Shown here one piece after another: positions 8,820 through 17,323 of a stretch of 64,000 bases of DNA. The stretch is from NCBI RefSeq assembly GCF_014621775.1, contig NZ_CP061204.1, forward strand, positions 1,694,501-1,758,500, in the 5' to 3' direction. The translations under genes and the position numbers were made by a program. The notes below the pieces were generated by a model, which worked only from the letters and a program-made list of their open reading frames with translations, made no database searches and was not told the origin of the DNA. Positions within the stretch are counted from its first letter, which is position 1. Each line of letters begins with the position of its first letter. The stretch comes from Stenotrophomonas sp. 169. GTDB taxonomy: Bacteria; Pseudomonadota; Gammaproteobacteria; Xanthomonadales; Xanthomonadaceae.

Positions 8820-9599
8820 TTATTTTTCGACGAAGGCGCGTTCGAAGACGTAGTGGCCGGGGCTGCCGATGCGTGGGGAGACCTGGAAGCCCTTGGCATC
8901 CAGCACCGTACGCAGGTCAGCCAGCATCTGCGGGCTGCCGCAGATCATGGCGCGATCATGGGCCGGATCAAGTTCCGCAAGGCCCAGCGTGCGCTGCATT
9001 TCGCCGCTCTCCATGAGCGAGGTCAGGCGGCCCTGGTTCGCGAACGGTTCGCGCGTGACCGCCGGGTAATACAGCAGCTTGTCGCCGATCATCTCGCCCA
9101 GGAACTCATGCTCGCGCAGCTCCTTCTCGAAGTAATCGCGGTAAGCGAGGTCCTTTTCGTAACGCACGCCGTGGGTCAGGATCACCTTGTCGAAACGCTC
9201 GTAGGTTTCCGGGTCCTTGATGATCGACAGCCACGGTGCCATGCCGGTGCCGGTGCCCAGCAGGTACAGGTTCTTGCCCGGGTGCAGGTCGCTGATCAGC
9301 AGCGTGCCGGTCGGCTTCTTGCCCACCAGCACCTTGTCACCCGGTTTGATGTGCTGCAGGCGAGAGGTCAGGGGGCCGTCCTGGACCTTGATGCTGAAGA
9401 ACTCCAGGTTCTCTTCCCAGTTCGCGCTGGCGATCGAGTACGCACGCAGCAGCGGGCGCGCTTCGGTTTCAAGGCCGATCATTACGAACTGGCCGTTCTC
9501 GAAGCGGAACCCGCTGTCACGGGTGAGGGTGAAACTGAAGTAGGCATCGGTCCAGTGGCGGACCTCAAGCACCGTCTCGGCGCCGAAAGCAGCAGACAT
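8820..9599 (-). CDS. fpr: Ferredoxin--NADP(+) reductase
   Basis: A 259-residue FAD enzyme that moves electrons between NADPH and ferredoxin or flavodoxin, probably also bacterioferritin-associated ferredoxin. The FAD motif RAYSIAS is near residues 53-59 and the NADP-binding glycine motif LLGTGTGMAPWLSII near 112-126. MICGSPQMLADL precedes the C-terminus, which ends in YVFERAFVEK, the aromatic-rich terminus of bacterial class-I FPRs. Start ATG 9599 gives the usual length. A Fur-box-like palindrome lies 44-62 nt upstream of the start, suggesting iron-responsive expression (inference). The gene is followed by a GTAG palindrome dimer. Confidence 0.95.
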   Translation of the reverse strand: MSAAFGAETVLEVRHWTDAYFSFTLTRDSGFRFENGQFVMIGLETEARPLLRAYSIASANWEENLEFFSIKVQDGPLTSRLQHIKPGDKVLVGKKPTGTLLISDLHPGKNLYLLGTGTGMAPWLSIIKDPETYERFDKVILTHGVRYEKDLAYRDYFEKELREHEFLGEMIGDKLLYYPAVTREPFANQGRLTSLMESGEMQRTLGLAELDPAHDRAMICGSPQMLADLRTVLDAKGFQVSPRIGSPGHYVFERAFVEK

Positions 9600-9642
9600 G
9601 GGGGTAGCGTATCCAGGAAATCGTCCGCGCCATTCTACCTCA

Positions 9643-9661
9643 AATGAGACAGGTTCTCATT
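9643..9661. promoter_or_regulatory. Fur-box-like palindrome upstream of fpr
   Basis: AATGAGACAGGTTCTCATT is a 19-bp palindrome with perfect 7-bp arms, AATGAGA and TCTCATT, the layout of the 19-bp Fur site. A further AATGAGA half-site starts at 9668. It lies 44-62 nt upstream of fpr on the minus strand and downstream of the ABC exporter stop (9693). Confidence 0.65.
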
Positions 9662-9692
9662 GAGGGAAATGAGAGTCGTTCTTGATGGTCGC

Positions 9693-11570
9693 TCAGCGGT
9701 AGCCAGCGGCCTGCAGTTCGAACAGTTCGGCATAGCGGCCACCCTCGGCCATCAGCTGCGCATGGCTGCCACTGGCCTCGATCCGACCATCGGCCAGCAC
9801 CAGGATGCGGTCGGCCATGCGTACCGACGAGAAACGATGCGAGATCAGCACTGCCGTACGTTGTTCGGACAGTTCGCGGAAGCGCTGGAACACCTCGTAC
9901 TCGGCCCGTGCATCCAGCGCCGCGGTGGGCTCGTCGAGGATCATCACCTGCGCCTGGCGCATGTAGGCACGGGCAATGGCGATTTTCTGCCACTGGCCGC
10001 CCGACAGGTCCACACCCTGTTTGAAGCGCCGGCCGATGACCTGTTGGTAGCCGCCCGGCAGTGCCTCGATGACATCGGCGGCCATGCCACGGCGGGCGGC
10101 CTCGCGGATGCGTTGTTCGTCATCCAGCGCGTCGACCTGGCCCACGCCGATGTTCTCGCCGGCGGTCAGGTTGTAGCGCACGAAGTCCTGGAAGATCACC
10201 CCCATGTTCGCCCGCAGGTCGTCCAGGTCGTAGTCGCGCAGGTCACGTCCGTCCAGCAGGATGCGCCCTTCATCGGGGTCGTACAGACGGGCCAGCAGTT
10301 TCACCAGAGTGGTTTTGCCTGCCCCGTTCTCACCCACCAGGGCCAACACTTCGCCAGCGTGCAGCTGGAAATCCAGATGGCGCACCGCCCAGGTCTCTGC
10401 ATCCGGGTAGCGGAACCCCACGTCTTCGAAGACGAAGCCCTGGCGGATCGGGCGCGGTATCGGCACGGCATCGGCGCGGCTGTGGATCTCCGGTTGGATC
10501 TGGAAGAACGTGAACAGGTCATCCAGGTACAGCGCCTGGCTGGCGACCTGCGAGAAGCCGATCAGCAGCCCTTCCAGCAGTTGCCGCAGGCGCAGGAAGC
10601 TGCCGGCGAGGAAGGTGAGGTCGCCGATGCTGAAATCGCCGCGCACCGTGCGCCATGCGATGTACGCATAGGCGGTGTAGTAGCCCAGCGTACCCAGCGC
10701 GGCCAGCAGCGTGCCCCATATCGCACGGCGCCGTGCCAGCGTCCGGTTGGCCAGGAAGAAGCGGTCGGCGAGCAGCTTGTAGCGGTTGATCAGGAAGCGG
10801 TGGAGGTTGAAGATCTTCACCTCTTTCGCGGTCTCGACGCTGGCGCCCACCTGACGCAGGTAATCCAACTGACGGCGCTCGGGCGTCCACTGGAAATTGA
10901 GGCTGTAGCCGGCGGCGTTGAAGTGCGACTCGCCGATGAACGCCGGCACCAGGGCGAGGGCGAGCAGCACGATCAGCCAAGGCGCATACACCAGCAGGCC
11001 CACGGCAAGGCTGGCCACGGTGATCGCATCCTGCACCTGGCCGAACAGCTGGCTCATCAGGTTCATCCGGCCCATGGTCTGGCGCCGCGCACGTTCCAGC
11101 TTGTCCTGCAGTTCCGGGTCTTCGAAGTCTTCCAGGTCCAGCGATGCGGCGTGCTCCATCAGGCGCACGCTGGTGACATTGGTGAACAGCTCCGACAGCA
11201 GGGCGTCGGCGTAGCTGACGATGCGCCCCAACAGGTCCGACGCGATCGCCAGGCCGAACTCGAGCGCCAGCAGATACAACAGGGGATTGAGCAGGCCGCT
11301 GGCGAGGGCATCACCGAAAGGCGGGAAGCCGGCATCGTGCTGGCTGAGCTGCACCGCCGAGTCGATGATGAGCTTGCCGACGTACAGCATCGCCACCGGC
11401 AGCAGCGCGCGGATGATGCGCAGGCCAAGGCTGGCACTGGCCAGGCCCGGACTGGTCTGCCACACCTGGCGCAGGAACGGTGGCAGGTTGCGCATGGCGG
11501 AGAAGCGCTGGCGCAGGCTGGGGCGGGCGGACGCGGGGATATCGGGCATGCCGGTAGTGTGCGCCGTCAT
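9693..11570 (-). CDS. ABC exporter, fused permease and ATPase (half-transporter)
   Basis: A 625-residue subfamily-B exporter. The N-terminal half has about six hydrophobic segments, beginning LPPFLRQVWQTSPGLASASLG. The C-terminal ATPase shows Walker A ALVGENGAGKTTLVKLL near residue 410, the Q-loop IFQDFVRYNLTAGENIG, signature LSGGQWQKIAIARAY near 520, and Walker B VMILDEPTAALDA. The H-loop is AVLISHRFSSVR. Signature and H-loop residues are intact, so it should be active as a homodimer. ATG 11570 is used, but no clear ribosome site is visible and ATG 11549 is also possible. No substrate-specific neighbour is present: upstream is only a GTAG repeat, downstream is fpr. The substrate is therefore undetermined. 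Confidence 0.92.
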   Translation of the reverse strand: MTAHTTGMPDIPASARPSLRQRFSAMRNLPPFLRQVWQTSPGLASASLGLRIIRALLPVAMLYVGKLIIDSAVQLSQHDAGFPPFGDALASGLLNPLLYLLALEFGLAIASDLLGRIVSYADALLSELFTNVTSVRLMEHAASLDLEDFEDPELQDKLERARRQTMGRMNLMSQLFGQVQDAITVASLAVGLLVYAPWLIVLLALALVPAFIGESHFNAAGYSLNFQWTPERRQLDYLRQVGASVETAKEVKIFNLHRFLINRYKLLADRFFLANRTLARRRAIWGTLLAALGTLGYYTAYAYIAWRTVRGDFSIGDLTFLAGSFLRLRQLLEGLLIGFSQVASQALYLDDLFTFFQIQPEIHSRADAVPIPRPIRQGFVFEDVGFRYPDAETWAVRHLDFQLHAGEVLALVGENGAGKTTLVKLLARLYDPDEGRILLDGRDLRDYDLDDLRANMGVIFQDFVRYNLTAGENIGVGQVDALDDEQRIREAARRGMAADVIEALPGGYQQVIGRRFKQGVDLSGGQWQKIAIARAYMRQAQVMILDEPTAALDARAEYEVFQRFRELSEQRTAVLISHRFSSVRMADRILVLADGRIEASGSHAQLMAEGGRYAELFELQAAGYR

Positions 11571-11595
11571 GGCGTGACGAGGGTATAGCCGACGG

Positions 11596-11690
11596 GTAGA
11601 GCCGACTTCAGTCGGCTGCGTTGCCCACAGCCGACTGAAGTCGGCTCTACCCGTCGCCTCTACCCGTCAGCGCAACCCGTCGGCTCTACC
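11596..11690. repeat. GTAG palindromes, one facing pair plus fragments
   Basis: GTAGAGCCGACTTCAGTCGGCT at 11596 and the inverted AGCCGACTGAAGTCGGCTCTAC ending at 11650 form a facing pair. Remnants reading CCTCTACCCGTC and GTCGGCTCTACC extend to about 11690. Confidence 0.88.
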
Positions 11691-11709
11691 GGCCGGCATC
11701 GCAGCGGGC

Positions 11710-12156
11710 TTATGCCAGCGGCGGTAGCAGCCCGGCGCCCAGCCGGTTCCATGCGTTGATCACGGCCACTGCCATGCTCAGGTCGCTGATCGCCTGCTCA
11801 TCGAAATGCGGTGCCAGCGCATTGAACGCGGCATCGGACGGGGCACCGTCGGGCAGCCGGGTGAGGGCCTCGGCCCAGCCCAGGGCCGCGCGCTCGCGTG
11901 CATCGAAGAAGCGGCTCTCGCGCCACGCCGCAACGGTATCCAGCTTGCGCGGTTCGACGCCAGCTTTCCGCAGCGCTGTCGCGTGCATGTCCAAGCAGTA
12001 AGCGCAGCCGTTGATCTGCGAAACGCGCAGGAACACCAGCTGCTGCAGCTCACTGTCCAAGGTGCTGCCATGGACCGTACGGCTGACCGCCAGCAGGCCG
12101 TTATAGGCGTCGGCCGACAGGCGGGTGTAGGGCACGCGCGGGGTGGTGTGACTCAT
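11710..12156 (-). CDS. Carboxymuconolactone decarboxylase (AhpD-like) family protein, ECF41 partner
   Basis: A 148-residue protein with the AhpD-type redox motif QINGCAYCLDMHATALRKAG (CxxC-x3-H) near residues 50-69, followed by the helical ERAALGWAEALTRL segment of the CMD fold. Such proteins act as peroxidases or redox partners. In many genomes this family (CMD, also termed COE with related oxidoreductases) sits beside ECF41 sigma factors, as here. It lies 36 nt downstream of the sigma gene on the same strand and has its own TGTCACA-N16-CGTC promoter inside the 3' end of that gene. It is thus very likely the direct target of the sigma factor. The physiological substrate is unknown. Confidence 0.93.
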   Translation of the reverse strand: MSHTTPRVPYTRLSADAYNGLLAVSRTVHGSTLDSELQQLVFLRVSQINGCAYCLDMHATALRKAGVEPRKLDTVAAWRESRFFDARERAALGWAEALTRLPDGAPSDAAFNALAPHFDEQAISDLSMAVAVINAWNRLGAGLLPPLA

Positions 12157-12192
12157 GTCAAAGCTCCAAGGGCGAGCCGGAATGGCCGCCTC

Positions 12193-13092
12193 TCATGCCA
12201 AAGACGCGTCGCCATCGCGCGCTGTGACAGCCCCGCGCAATTTGTTTGGATTCAGCACGCTGTACACCGCACTGATGCGTCCGTCGTCCACCACGATGGT
12301 GGTGACCGACTGCAGCCGCGTACCGTCGAAACGCAGGATGGCCGGCTCGCCGTTCACCGTCCCCAACCGCGCCGGCAACGCACCACCGCGACGCGCGATC
12401 GCCCAGTACAAGCGACCGATGCGTTCGGCGCCCAGCAGCGGGCGGATACCGGCGGTGACCACGCCGCCGCCGTCGGAAACGTGACGTGCATTGGCATGCA
12501 GCAGTGCCTGGATCGCCTCGCTGTCGCCGCGCTGGGACGCGTCCAGGAAGCGCGCAAGCAGGCGGCGATGCTGTCCGGCATCGGCGCTGAAGCGCGGCCG
12601 GCCTTCCTGCAGGCGCCTGCGCGCCCGATGCACCATCTGCCGGCAGTTGGCTTGGCTGTGCCCCAGCAGGGCGGCCACCTGCGGGTAGTCGTGGTCGAAG
12701 ACCTCCTTCAGCAGAAAGGCCGCGCGCTCTTCCGGGGCCAGTTGCTCCAGCAACGCGAGGAAGGCCAGTGAGACGTCTTCGGCCACGGCATGCACCTGTG
12801 CCGGATCGGGCTCAGGTGGCAGGTCGAGGGCGATATGCAGGGGTTCGGGCAACCAAGGGCCCACATAGTCCGTGCGGTGCCGCTTGACGGCGCGCAGGCG
12901 GTCCAGCCCCAGCCGGGTGGTTGCGGTCACCAGCCATGCGAGCGGATCGACGATGTGGGCATGATCGGCGGCGGCCCAGCGCAGCCACGCATCCTGCACC
13001 ACGTCCTCGGCATCGGCACGGCTGCCCAGCAGGCGATAGGCCAGCGCCAGCAGGCGGGGGCGGTGCTCATGGAAAGCGGATTCGGTGCTCAT
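12193..13092 (-). CDS. ECF41-family RNA polymerase sigma factor with C-terminal SnoaL-like domain
   Basis: A 299-residue protein starting at ATG 13092 (the frame is open further upstream, but the family begins here). Sigma-2 covers roughly residues 8-75 (LALAYRLLGSRADAEDVVQDAWLRW) and sigma-4 about 120-175 (LEQLAPEERAAFLLKEVF, then VAALLGHSQANCRQMVHRAR). ECF41 hallmarks are present: WLPEP in the linker, a roughly 110-residue SnoaL-like extension with DGGG, and NPNKL near the C-terminus (NPDKL in the family consensus). In ECF41 proteins the extension replaces an anti-sigma factor, first enhancing then inhibiting activity. The stop lies 36 nt before the CMD gene. Matching promoters precede both genes, so autoregulation is expected. 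Confidence 0.95.
   Translation of the reverse strand: MSTESAFHEHRPRLLALAYRLLGSRADAEDVVQDAWLRWAAADHAHIVDPLAWLVTATTRLGLDRLRAVKRHRTDYVGPWLPEPLHIALDLPPEPDPAQVHAVAEDVSLAFLALLEQLAPEERAAFLLKEVFDHDYPQVAALLGHSQANCRQMVHRARRRLQEGRPRFSADAGQHRRLLARFLDASQRGDSEAIQALLHANARHVSDGGGVVTAGIRPLLGAERIGRLYWAIARRGGALPARLGTVNGEPAILRFDGTRLQSVTTIVVDDGRISAVYSVLNPNKLRGAVTARDGDASLA
12203..12229 (-). promoter_or_regulatory. ECF41-type promoter for the CMD gene (TGTCACA-N16-CGTC)
   Basis: On the minus strand TGTCACA (12229-12223) is followed by exactly 16 nt and CGTC (12206-12203), the published ECF41 promoter layout. It lies inside the last codons of the sigma gene, 46 nt before the CMD start at 12156. Confidence 0.85.
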
Positions 13093-13100
13093 GGACCCAG

Positions 13101-13127
13101 GACGCGGCGGCGGCATGCGGTGTGACA
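13101..13127 (-). promoter_or_regulatory. ECF41-type promoter for the sigma gene (TGTCACA-N16-CGTC)
   Basis: TGTCACA (13127-13121) is followed by 16 nt and CGTC (13104-13101) on the minus strand. Only 8 nt separate the -10 element from ATG 13092, so the mRNA would be leaderless or nearly so if transcription starts at the usual distance. Confidence 0.85.
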
Positions 13128-13275
13128 GCCATGGCGGCAAGTGAAGCACGGTTCGCGTTTGCGGGATGGCGGGAGTCGGCTCTACCGGCGGCGCGAACGG
13201 TTGAAGCCACATGCGCGGGCGCCCGGGGGTAAAATGGGCGGATTACCCCGCCAGCCCCCAGCAAGCGAGCAGCCC

Positions 13276-14793
13276 GTGACATCGATCAAGCAGGAAGACC
13301 TCATCCAGTCCATCGCCGACGCGTTGCAGTACATTTCGTACTACCACCCGGTCGACTACATCAAGAGCCTGTCCGCTGCCTACGAGCGCGAGGAATCGCC
13401 GGCGGCCAAGGAAGCGATGGCGCAGATCCTGATCAATTCGCGTATGTGCGCCGAGGGCCACCGGCCGATCTGCCAGGACACCGGCATCGTCACCGTGTTC
13501 CTGGAAATCGGCATGAACGTGCGCTGGGACGACGCCACGATGGGCGTGGAAGACATGGCCAACGAAGGCGTGCGCCGTGCCTACAACCATCCAGACAACA
13601 AGCTGCGCGCTTCGGTATTGGCTGATCCCGCGGGCAAGCGCACCAACACCAAGGACAACACTCCGGGCGTGGTCAACGTCAAGGTGGTGCCGGGCAATAC
13701 GGTGGACGTCATCGTCGCGGCCAAGGGCGGTGGCTCGGAAGCGAAGAGCAAGTTCGCGATGCTCAATCCCTCCGACTCGATCGTCGACTGGGTGCTGAAG
13801 ACGGTGCCGACCATGGGGGCTGGCTGGTGCCCGCCGGGCATGCTCGGTATCGGCATCGGCGGCACGGCTGAAAAGGCGATGCTGTTGGCGAAGGAGTCGC
13901 TGATGGAGCCGATCGACATCAACGAACTGAAGGCACGCGGAGCGTCGAACCGCGCCGAAGAACTGCGCCTTGAGCTGTTCGACAAGGTCAACGCGCTGGG
14001 CATCGGCGCGCAGGGCCTGGGCGGCCTGACCACGGTGCTGGACATCAAGGTCAAGGACTTCCCGACCCATGCGGCGAACCTGCCGGTGGCGATGATTCCG
14101 AATTGCGCGGCGACCCGCCATGCGCACTTCACCCTGGATGGCAGCGGCCCGGTGATGCTGGACCCGCCGTCGTTGGCCGACTGGCCGCAGATCACCTATG
14201 ACGCGTCGAAGGGCACGCGCGTTGACCTGGATACGATCACCCCGGACGACGTGGCCAGCTGGAAGCCGGGCCAGACCCTGCTGCTCAACGGCAAGCTGCT
14301 GACCGGGCGCGACGCAGCGCACAAGCGCATCGTGGAGATGCTGGACAAGGGCGAGCCGCTGCCGGTGGACCTGAAGGGACGCTTCATCTACTACGTCGGC
14401 CCGGTGGATCCGGTGCGCGACGAAGTCGTGGGCCCGGCCGGCCCGACCACCGCAACGCGGATGGACAAGTTCACCCGTCAGGTGCTGGAACAGACCGGCC
14501 TGCTGGGCATGGTCGGCAAGGCCGAGCGCGGCCCGGCGGCGATCGAAGCGATCCGTGACAACAAGTCGGCCTATCTGATGGCCGTGGGCGGATCGGCGTA
14601 CCTAGTGTCCAAGGCGATCAAGGCTGCCAGGGTGGTGGGTTTCGCCGACCTGGGCATGGAAGCCATCTACGAGTTCACGGTGGAGGACATGCCGGTGACC
14701 GTGGCGGTGGATTCCACCGGCGAATCGGTGCATGTCACCGGCCCGCGCGAGTGGCAGGCCCGCATCGGCAAGATCCCGCTCGTGGTGGTGTAA
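13276..14793 (+). CDS. Fumarate hydratase class I ([4Fe-4S])
   Basis: A 505-residue protein that interconverts fumarate and malate in the TCA cycle. The iron-sulphur cluster cysteines are visible: GHRPICQDTG (about Cys66), GAGWCPPGMLGIGIGG (about Cys185) and IPNCAATRHAHF (about Cys277). Alpha and beta domains are fused, as in E. coli FumA/FumB: the beta part starts near LKAGQ-like LDTITPDDVASWKPGQTLL, with a typical VGPAGPTTATRMD motif. GTG 13276 is chosen because family N-termini begin just before IKQEDLIQSIADALQYISYYHP. The frame upstream is open but unrelated. An oxygen-stable class II enzyme (fumC) lies at 37422, so this strain carries both types. Confidence 0.95.
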   Translation: MTSIKQEDLIQSIADALQYISYYHPVDYIKSLSAAYEREESPAAKEAMAQILINSRMCAEGHRPICQDTGIVTVFLEIGMNVRWDDATMGVEDMANEGVRRAYNHPDNKLRASVLADPAGKRTNTKDNTPGVVNVKVVPGNTVDVIVAAKGGGSEAKSKFAMLNPSDSIVDWVLKTVPTMGAGWCPPGMLGIGIGGTAEKAMLLAKESLMEPIDINELKARGASNRAEELRLELFDKVNALGIGAQGLGGLTTVLDIKVKDFPTHAANLPVAMIPNCAATRHAHFTLDGSGPVMLDPPSLADWPQITYDASKGTRVDLDTITPDDVASWKPGQTLLLNGKLLTGRDAAHKRIVEMLDKGEPLPVDLKGRFIYYVGPVDPVRDEVVGPAGPTTATRMDKFTRQVLEQTGLLGMVGKAERGPAAIEAIRDNKSAYLMAVGGSAYLVSKAIKAARVVGFADLGMEAIYEFTVEDMPVTVAVDSTGESVHVTGPREWQARIGKIPLVVV

Positions 14794-14826
14794 GCCGTCG
14801 CATCCGGAATGCAAGCGCATTCCACG

Positions 14827-14956
14827 GTAGCGCCGAGCCATGCTCGGCGAGCGCAGCGGGCTCCCGGCAAGGATCGGTACGGTAGCGCCGAGCCATGCTC
14901 GGCGAGCGCAGCGGGGCTTTTGCAGAGCCAGGGCAGCCGACTGAAGTCGGCTCTAC
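14827..14956. repeat. GTAG palindromes, two direct copies plus one inverted of the second type
   Basis: Two forward copies of GTAGCGCCGAGCCATGCTCG (14827 and 14882) each continue GCGAGCGCAGCGGG. They are followed by AGCCGACTGAAGTCGGCTCTAC ending at 14956, so both sequence types of the element occur side by side. Confidence 0.88.
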
Positions 14957-14980
14957 CAGGGCGGCTCTACCCGCCAGTAC

Positions 14981-15322
14981 TCAAAGGATGTCCAGCACCC
15001 GTTCCGGCGGGCGACACAGGCGCGTGCCATTGTCGGTGATCACGATGGGCCGGTTGATCAGGCGCGGATGCGCGGCCATTGCCGCCACCAGAGCAGCTTC
15101 GTCCGCACCGGACAGCCCCAACTCGGTGAACAGCGGCTCCTTACTGCGCACCAGCTCCAGCGCGCCCAGCCCGGCATCGTCGAGCACCCGGCGCAACGTC
15201 GCCGCATCGGGCGGTGTCGCCACATAGTCCACGATGACCGGCTCCACGCCGGCATCGCGGATCAGCTTCAACGCACCGCGCGAGTTGCCGCACGCCGCGT
15301 TGTGCCAGATCGTCACCGCCAT
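14981..15322 (-). CDS. arsC: Arsenate reductase (glutaredoxin type)
   Basis: A 113-residue protein of the ArsC/Spx fold. The active-site Cys is in IWHNAACGNSR (Cys11, matching H-N-x-x-C-x-x-S-R of plasmid R773 ArsC). The downstream signature LINRPIVITDNGTRLCRPPE contains the Arg-Pro motif that stabilises the thiolate and arsenite. It would reduce arsenate to arsenite with glutaredoxin. No arsR, arsB or other resistance gene is adjacent. The ATG shares one base with the stop of the phospholipase gene (TGATG at 15324-15320), so translation is probably coupled to it. The homologous YffB/Spx-like proteins are an alternative, but the arginine pattern favours ArsC. Confidence 0.88.
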   Translation of the reverse strand: MAVTIWHNAACGNSRGALKLIRDAGVEPVIVDYVATPPDAATLRRVLDDAGLGALELVRSKEPLFTELGLSGADEAALVAAMAAHPRLINRPIVITDNGTRLCRPPERVLDIL

Positions 15323-16476
15323 CAGAACCATTCCAGCAGCGACACACCCACGCCGATGTAGGTGGCCTTGTGGTTGTAGTCGATCATGCTCTCGCCATAG
15401 CCGTCGAACACCTGCACATGGCCGCGCAGCAGGTTGCTGATGGGGAAGCCATAATCCAGCTGCAGCGCGCCGTGCGAGCGGTCGCCGCCGCGCAGCGAGT
15501 GGCGGGCCAGCAGCGCGACCTCGTGGCCCTTGTGGTTCCAGACCAAGGTGGCATCGCCACGGCCCATGTAATCTTCGATGTCCGGATTGTTGTCTTCGCT
15601 GCGCGACTCGGGAATGCGGTACCACGGACGCAGGGTAAGGGCCCAGTTCTCGCGGTCCAGGCCGACACTGACGATCACCCGGTTCCAGCTGCGCGAGAAC
15701 GGATCGGAGCGTCCGTTGGACTGATGGTTGACGCCGATCGTGCTCATCCGGCCACGCCAGCCGCCGATGGAGTAACCGTTGCGGAACACGGCCATGACCT
15801 CCGGCTCATAGTTCGTTTCGCGGAACGGTCGCGAGTTGTCCGCGTTGTAGGCCTGCCAGCGCGAGCTCTGCGTGTAAGCGGCCCAGATATCGCCGTTATC
15901 GCCGAACAGGTTCTCGACGATCTTGGTCTTGAAGCTGAGCTGGAACTTCAGCTCGTTGCTGTCCAGCAGCTGCGGCGTGGTCACCGTGTTGGCCGGGTTC
16001 GGCGACTGCGGCATCAGGTTCTTGTCGCTGGTCCAGAAGGCGGGCAGCAGATAGACCGGCTTGTAGGCGCGCAGCTGGAAGGGGCCGAGCTTGGAGGCCT
16101 CCGCCAGTTCCCAGCGGCTGTCCAGCAGCGAGCCGCGACCGGCATTGGCCACCGCTTCATCGTGCGGGGCGGGGCGAAATAGATCGCCCACGCGCGAGCG
16201 GATCTTTTCCTCGCCCTCGCTCACGCGCACGGTCTGGCGTTCTTCGCGACGGTCCTGCTTGGCCGCTTCGGCAGCCGCGTCGGCCTGCGCGGTGGTTTCC
16301 TGGGTCGGACCAAACAGCTGGTCATAGCACGCAAGGCGCGCGGCATCGACGGTGATGGCGGCGCAACCGGTGGGCGTGGTCGCTGCAGAGGAAGTGAACT
16401 CCTGCGCGGCCAACGGCGCGCTGGCCATGGCGAGCACCAGCGGGGCGATGCGGGGAAAGTGAGAGGTGAGGGTCAT
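15322..16476 (-). CDS. pldA: Outer membrane phospholipase A
   Basis: A 384-residue beta-barrel enzyme that hydrolyses phospholipids in the outer leaflet. ATG 16476 gives a clean signal peptide (MTLTSHFPRIAPLVLAMASAPLAAQ); an in-frame GTG at 16494 is a weaker choice. The catalytic signature VNHQSNGRSDPFSRSWNRV has His and Ser near residues 251 and 253. YTQSSRWQAYN and the strand FRETNYEPE are also family marks. The protein ends in a Phe (LLEWF), as expected for BAM-dependent barrels. An Ala/Arg/Glu-rich segment (about 60-105) precedes the barrel and is longer than in E. coli PldA. The downstream arsC overlaps by one nucleotide. Confidence 0.93.
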   Translation of the reverse strand: MTLTSHFPRIAPLVLAMASAPLAAQEFTSSAATTPTGCAAITVDAARLACYDQLFGPTQETTAQADAAAEAAKQDRREERQTVRVSEGEEKIRSRVGDLFRPAPHDEAVANAGRGSLLDSRWELAEASKLGPFQLRAYKPVYLLPAFWTSDKNLMPQSPNPANTVTTPQLLDSNELKFQLSFKTKIVENLFGDNGDIWAAYTQSSRWQAYNADNSRPFRETNYEPEVMAVFRNGYSIGGWRGRMSTIGVNHQSNGRSDPFSRSWNRVIVSVGLDRENWALTLRPWYRIPESRSEDNNPDIEDYMGRGDATLVWNHKGHEVALLARHSLRGGDRSHGALQLDYGFPISNLLRGHVQVFDGYGESMIDYNHKATYIGVGVSLLEWF

Positions 16477-16606
16477 TGCTGCGGGCCCTTGCACAGGATG
16501 CGAAGTAAGGAGAATGGGCGACAGTGTGCTGCCTGCGGTGCATGCAGGCCAGTACCGGCGGCGATATGCCCGCCACTATCGTGAGGTGACCGTGAAGGCG
16601 GTGCGT

Positions 16607-17092
16607 TCAGAAGAACCAGGCAAAGGCGAACAGGCCCAGCATCGCCACCCCCAACGCAAGCTTGAGCGCGAGGCCCAGCAGGATACCCAGCCAGGTGGAC
16701 AGCCCCACGCGCGTAGAGCGGCCGAGTTCGCGGGTGTGCCAGTACTCGCCCAGCAGCGCACCGACCAATGGGCCGAGGAACAGGCCGATCGGCATGAAGA
16801 ACAGCCCCGCGATGCTGCCGACGAAGGTGCCCCACAGCGCTTTGCGACTGGCCCCCACCCGCTTGGCACCGACGACCGTTGCCAGGATGTCGACCACGAA
16901 GGACAGTACGGTCAGTAGGGCCAGCACGAGCAGGGTGGGCCAGCCGACATGGACGAATCCGTCAGCCCACGCGGCAAGCAGCAGGCCGAGGAAGACCAGC
17001 GGGATACCCGGCAGGGCGGGCAGGGCAATGCCCGCGATGCCGACAACAACGAGGAGTGCCGCTAGCAGGTACAAGATGAATGAAAGGTCCAT
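16607..17092 (-). CDS. DUF456 family inner-membrane protein
   Basis: A 161-residue protein with about four hydrophobic helices and the glycine-rich family core. Segments seen are LLAALLVVVGIAGIALPALPG, LVFLGLLLAAWAD, LAT-VVGAKRVGASRKALWGTFVGSIAG and FLGPLVGALLGEY. The KRxGASKxxxxGxxxGxxxG pattern is typical of DUF456. ATG 17092 begins the usual N-terminus (MDLSFILYLL); an open extension to 17149 has no membrane character. Function in the family is unknown. The gene is alone between pldA and the divergent cold-shock gene. Confidence 0.88.
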   Translation of the reverse strand: MDLSFILYLLAALLVVVGIAGIALPALPGIPLVFLGLLLAAWADGFVHVGWPTLLVLALLTVLSFVVDILATVVGAKRVGASRKALWGTFVGSIAGLFFMPIGLFLGPLVGALLGEYWHTRELGRSTRVGLSTWLGILLGLALKLALGVAMLGLFAFAWFF

Positions 17093-17323
17093 GCTTATCC
17101 GTAGGGAGGTCGAAATGGTCTTGACACCCGGCAAATCTACCCGTTGCAAATTCGTTTTGCTCGGGTTAAGTTGACCTCGCTGAGCTTGGCAAGGTCACCG
17201 TGGATCGTGGCCTGGTGTTGGTGGATCGTCACGAACCGCTGCATCGTTGCACCTCGCTTCCCCCTTGCTGTCAGCCGCCTGCCAGGGCGTATCCAACAAC
17301 AAGACAGTCAGGGAGTAGGCAAG

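Noticed and set aside
9660..11588. 642-residue plus-strand frame opposite the ABC exporter
   Set aside because: Shadow of a gene with perfect Walker and signature motifs on the other strand.
17121..17150. cspA promoter at TTGACA
   Set aside because: The -35 hexamer is perfect, but no acceptable -10 box lies at 16-18 bp, so no promoter feature is claimed.
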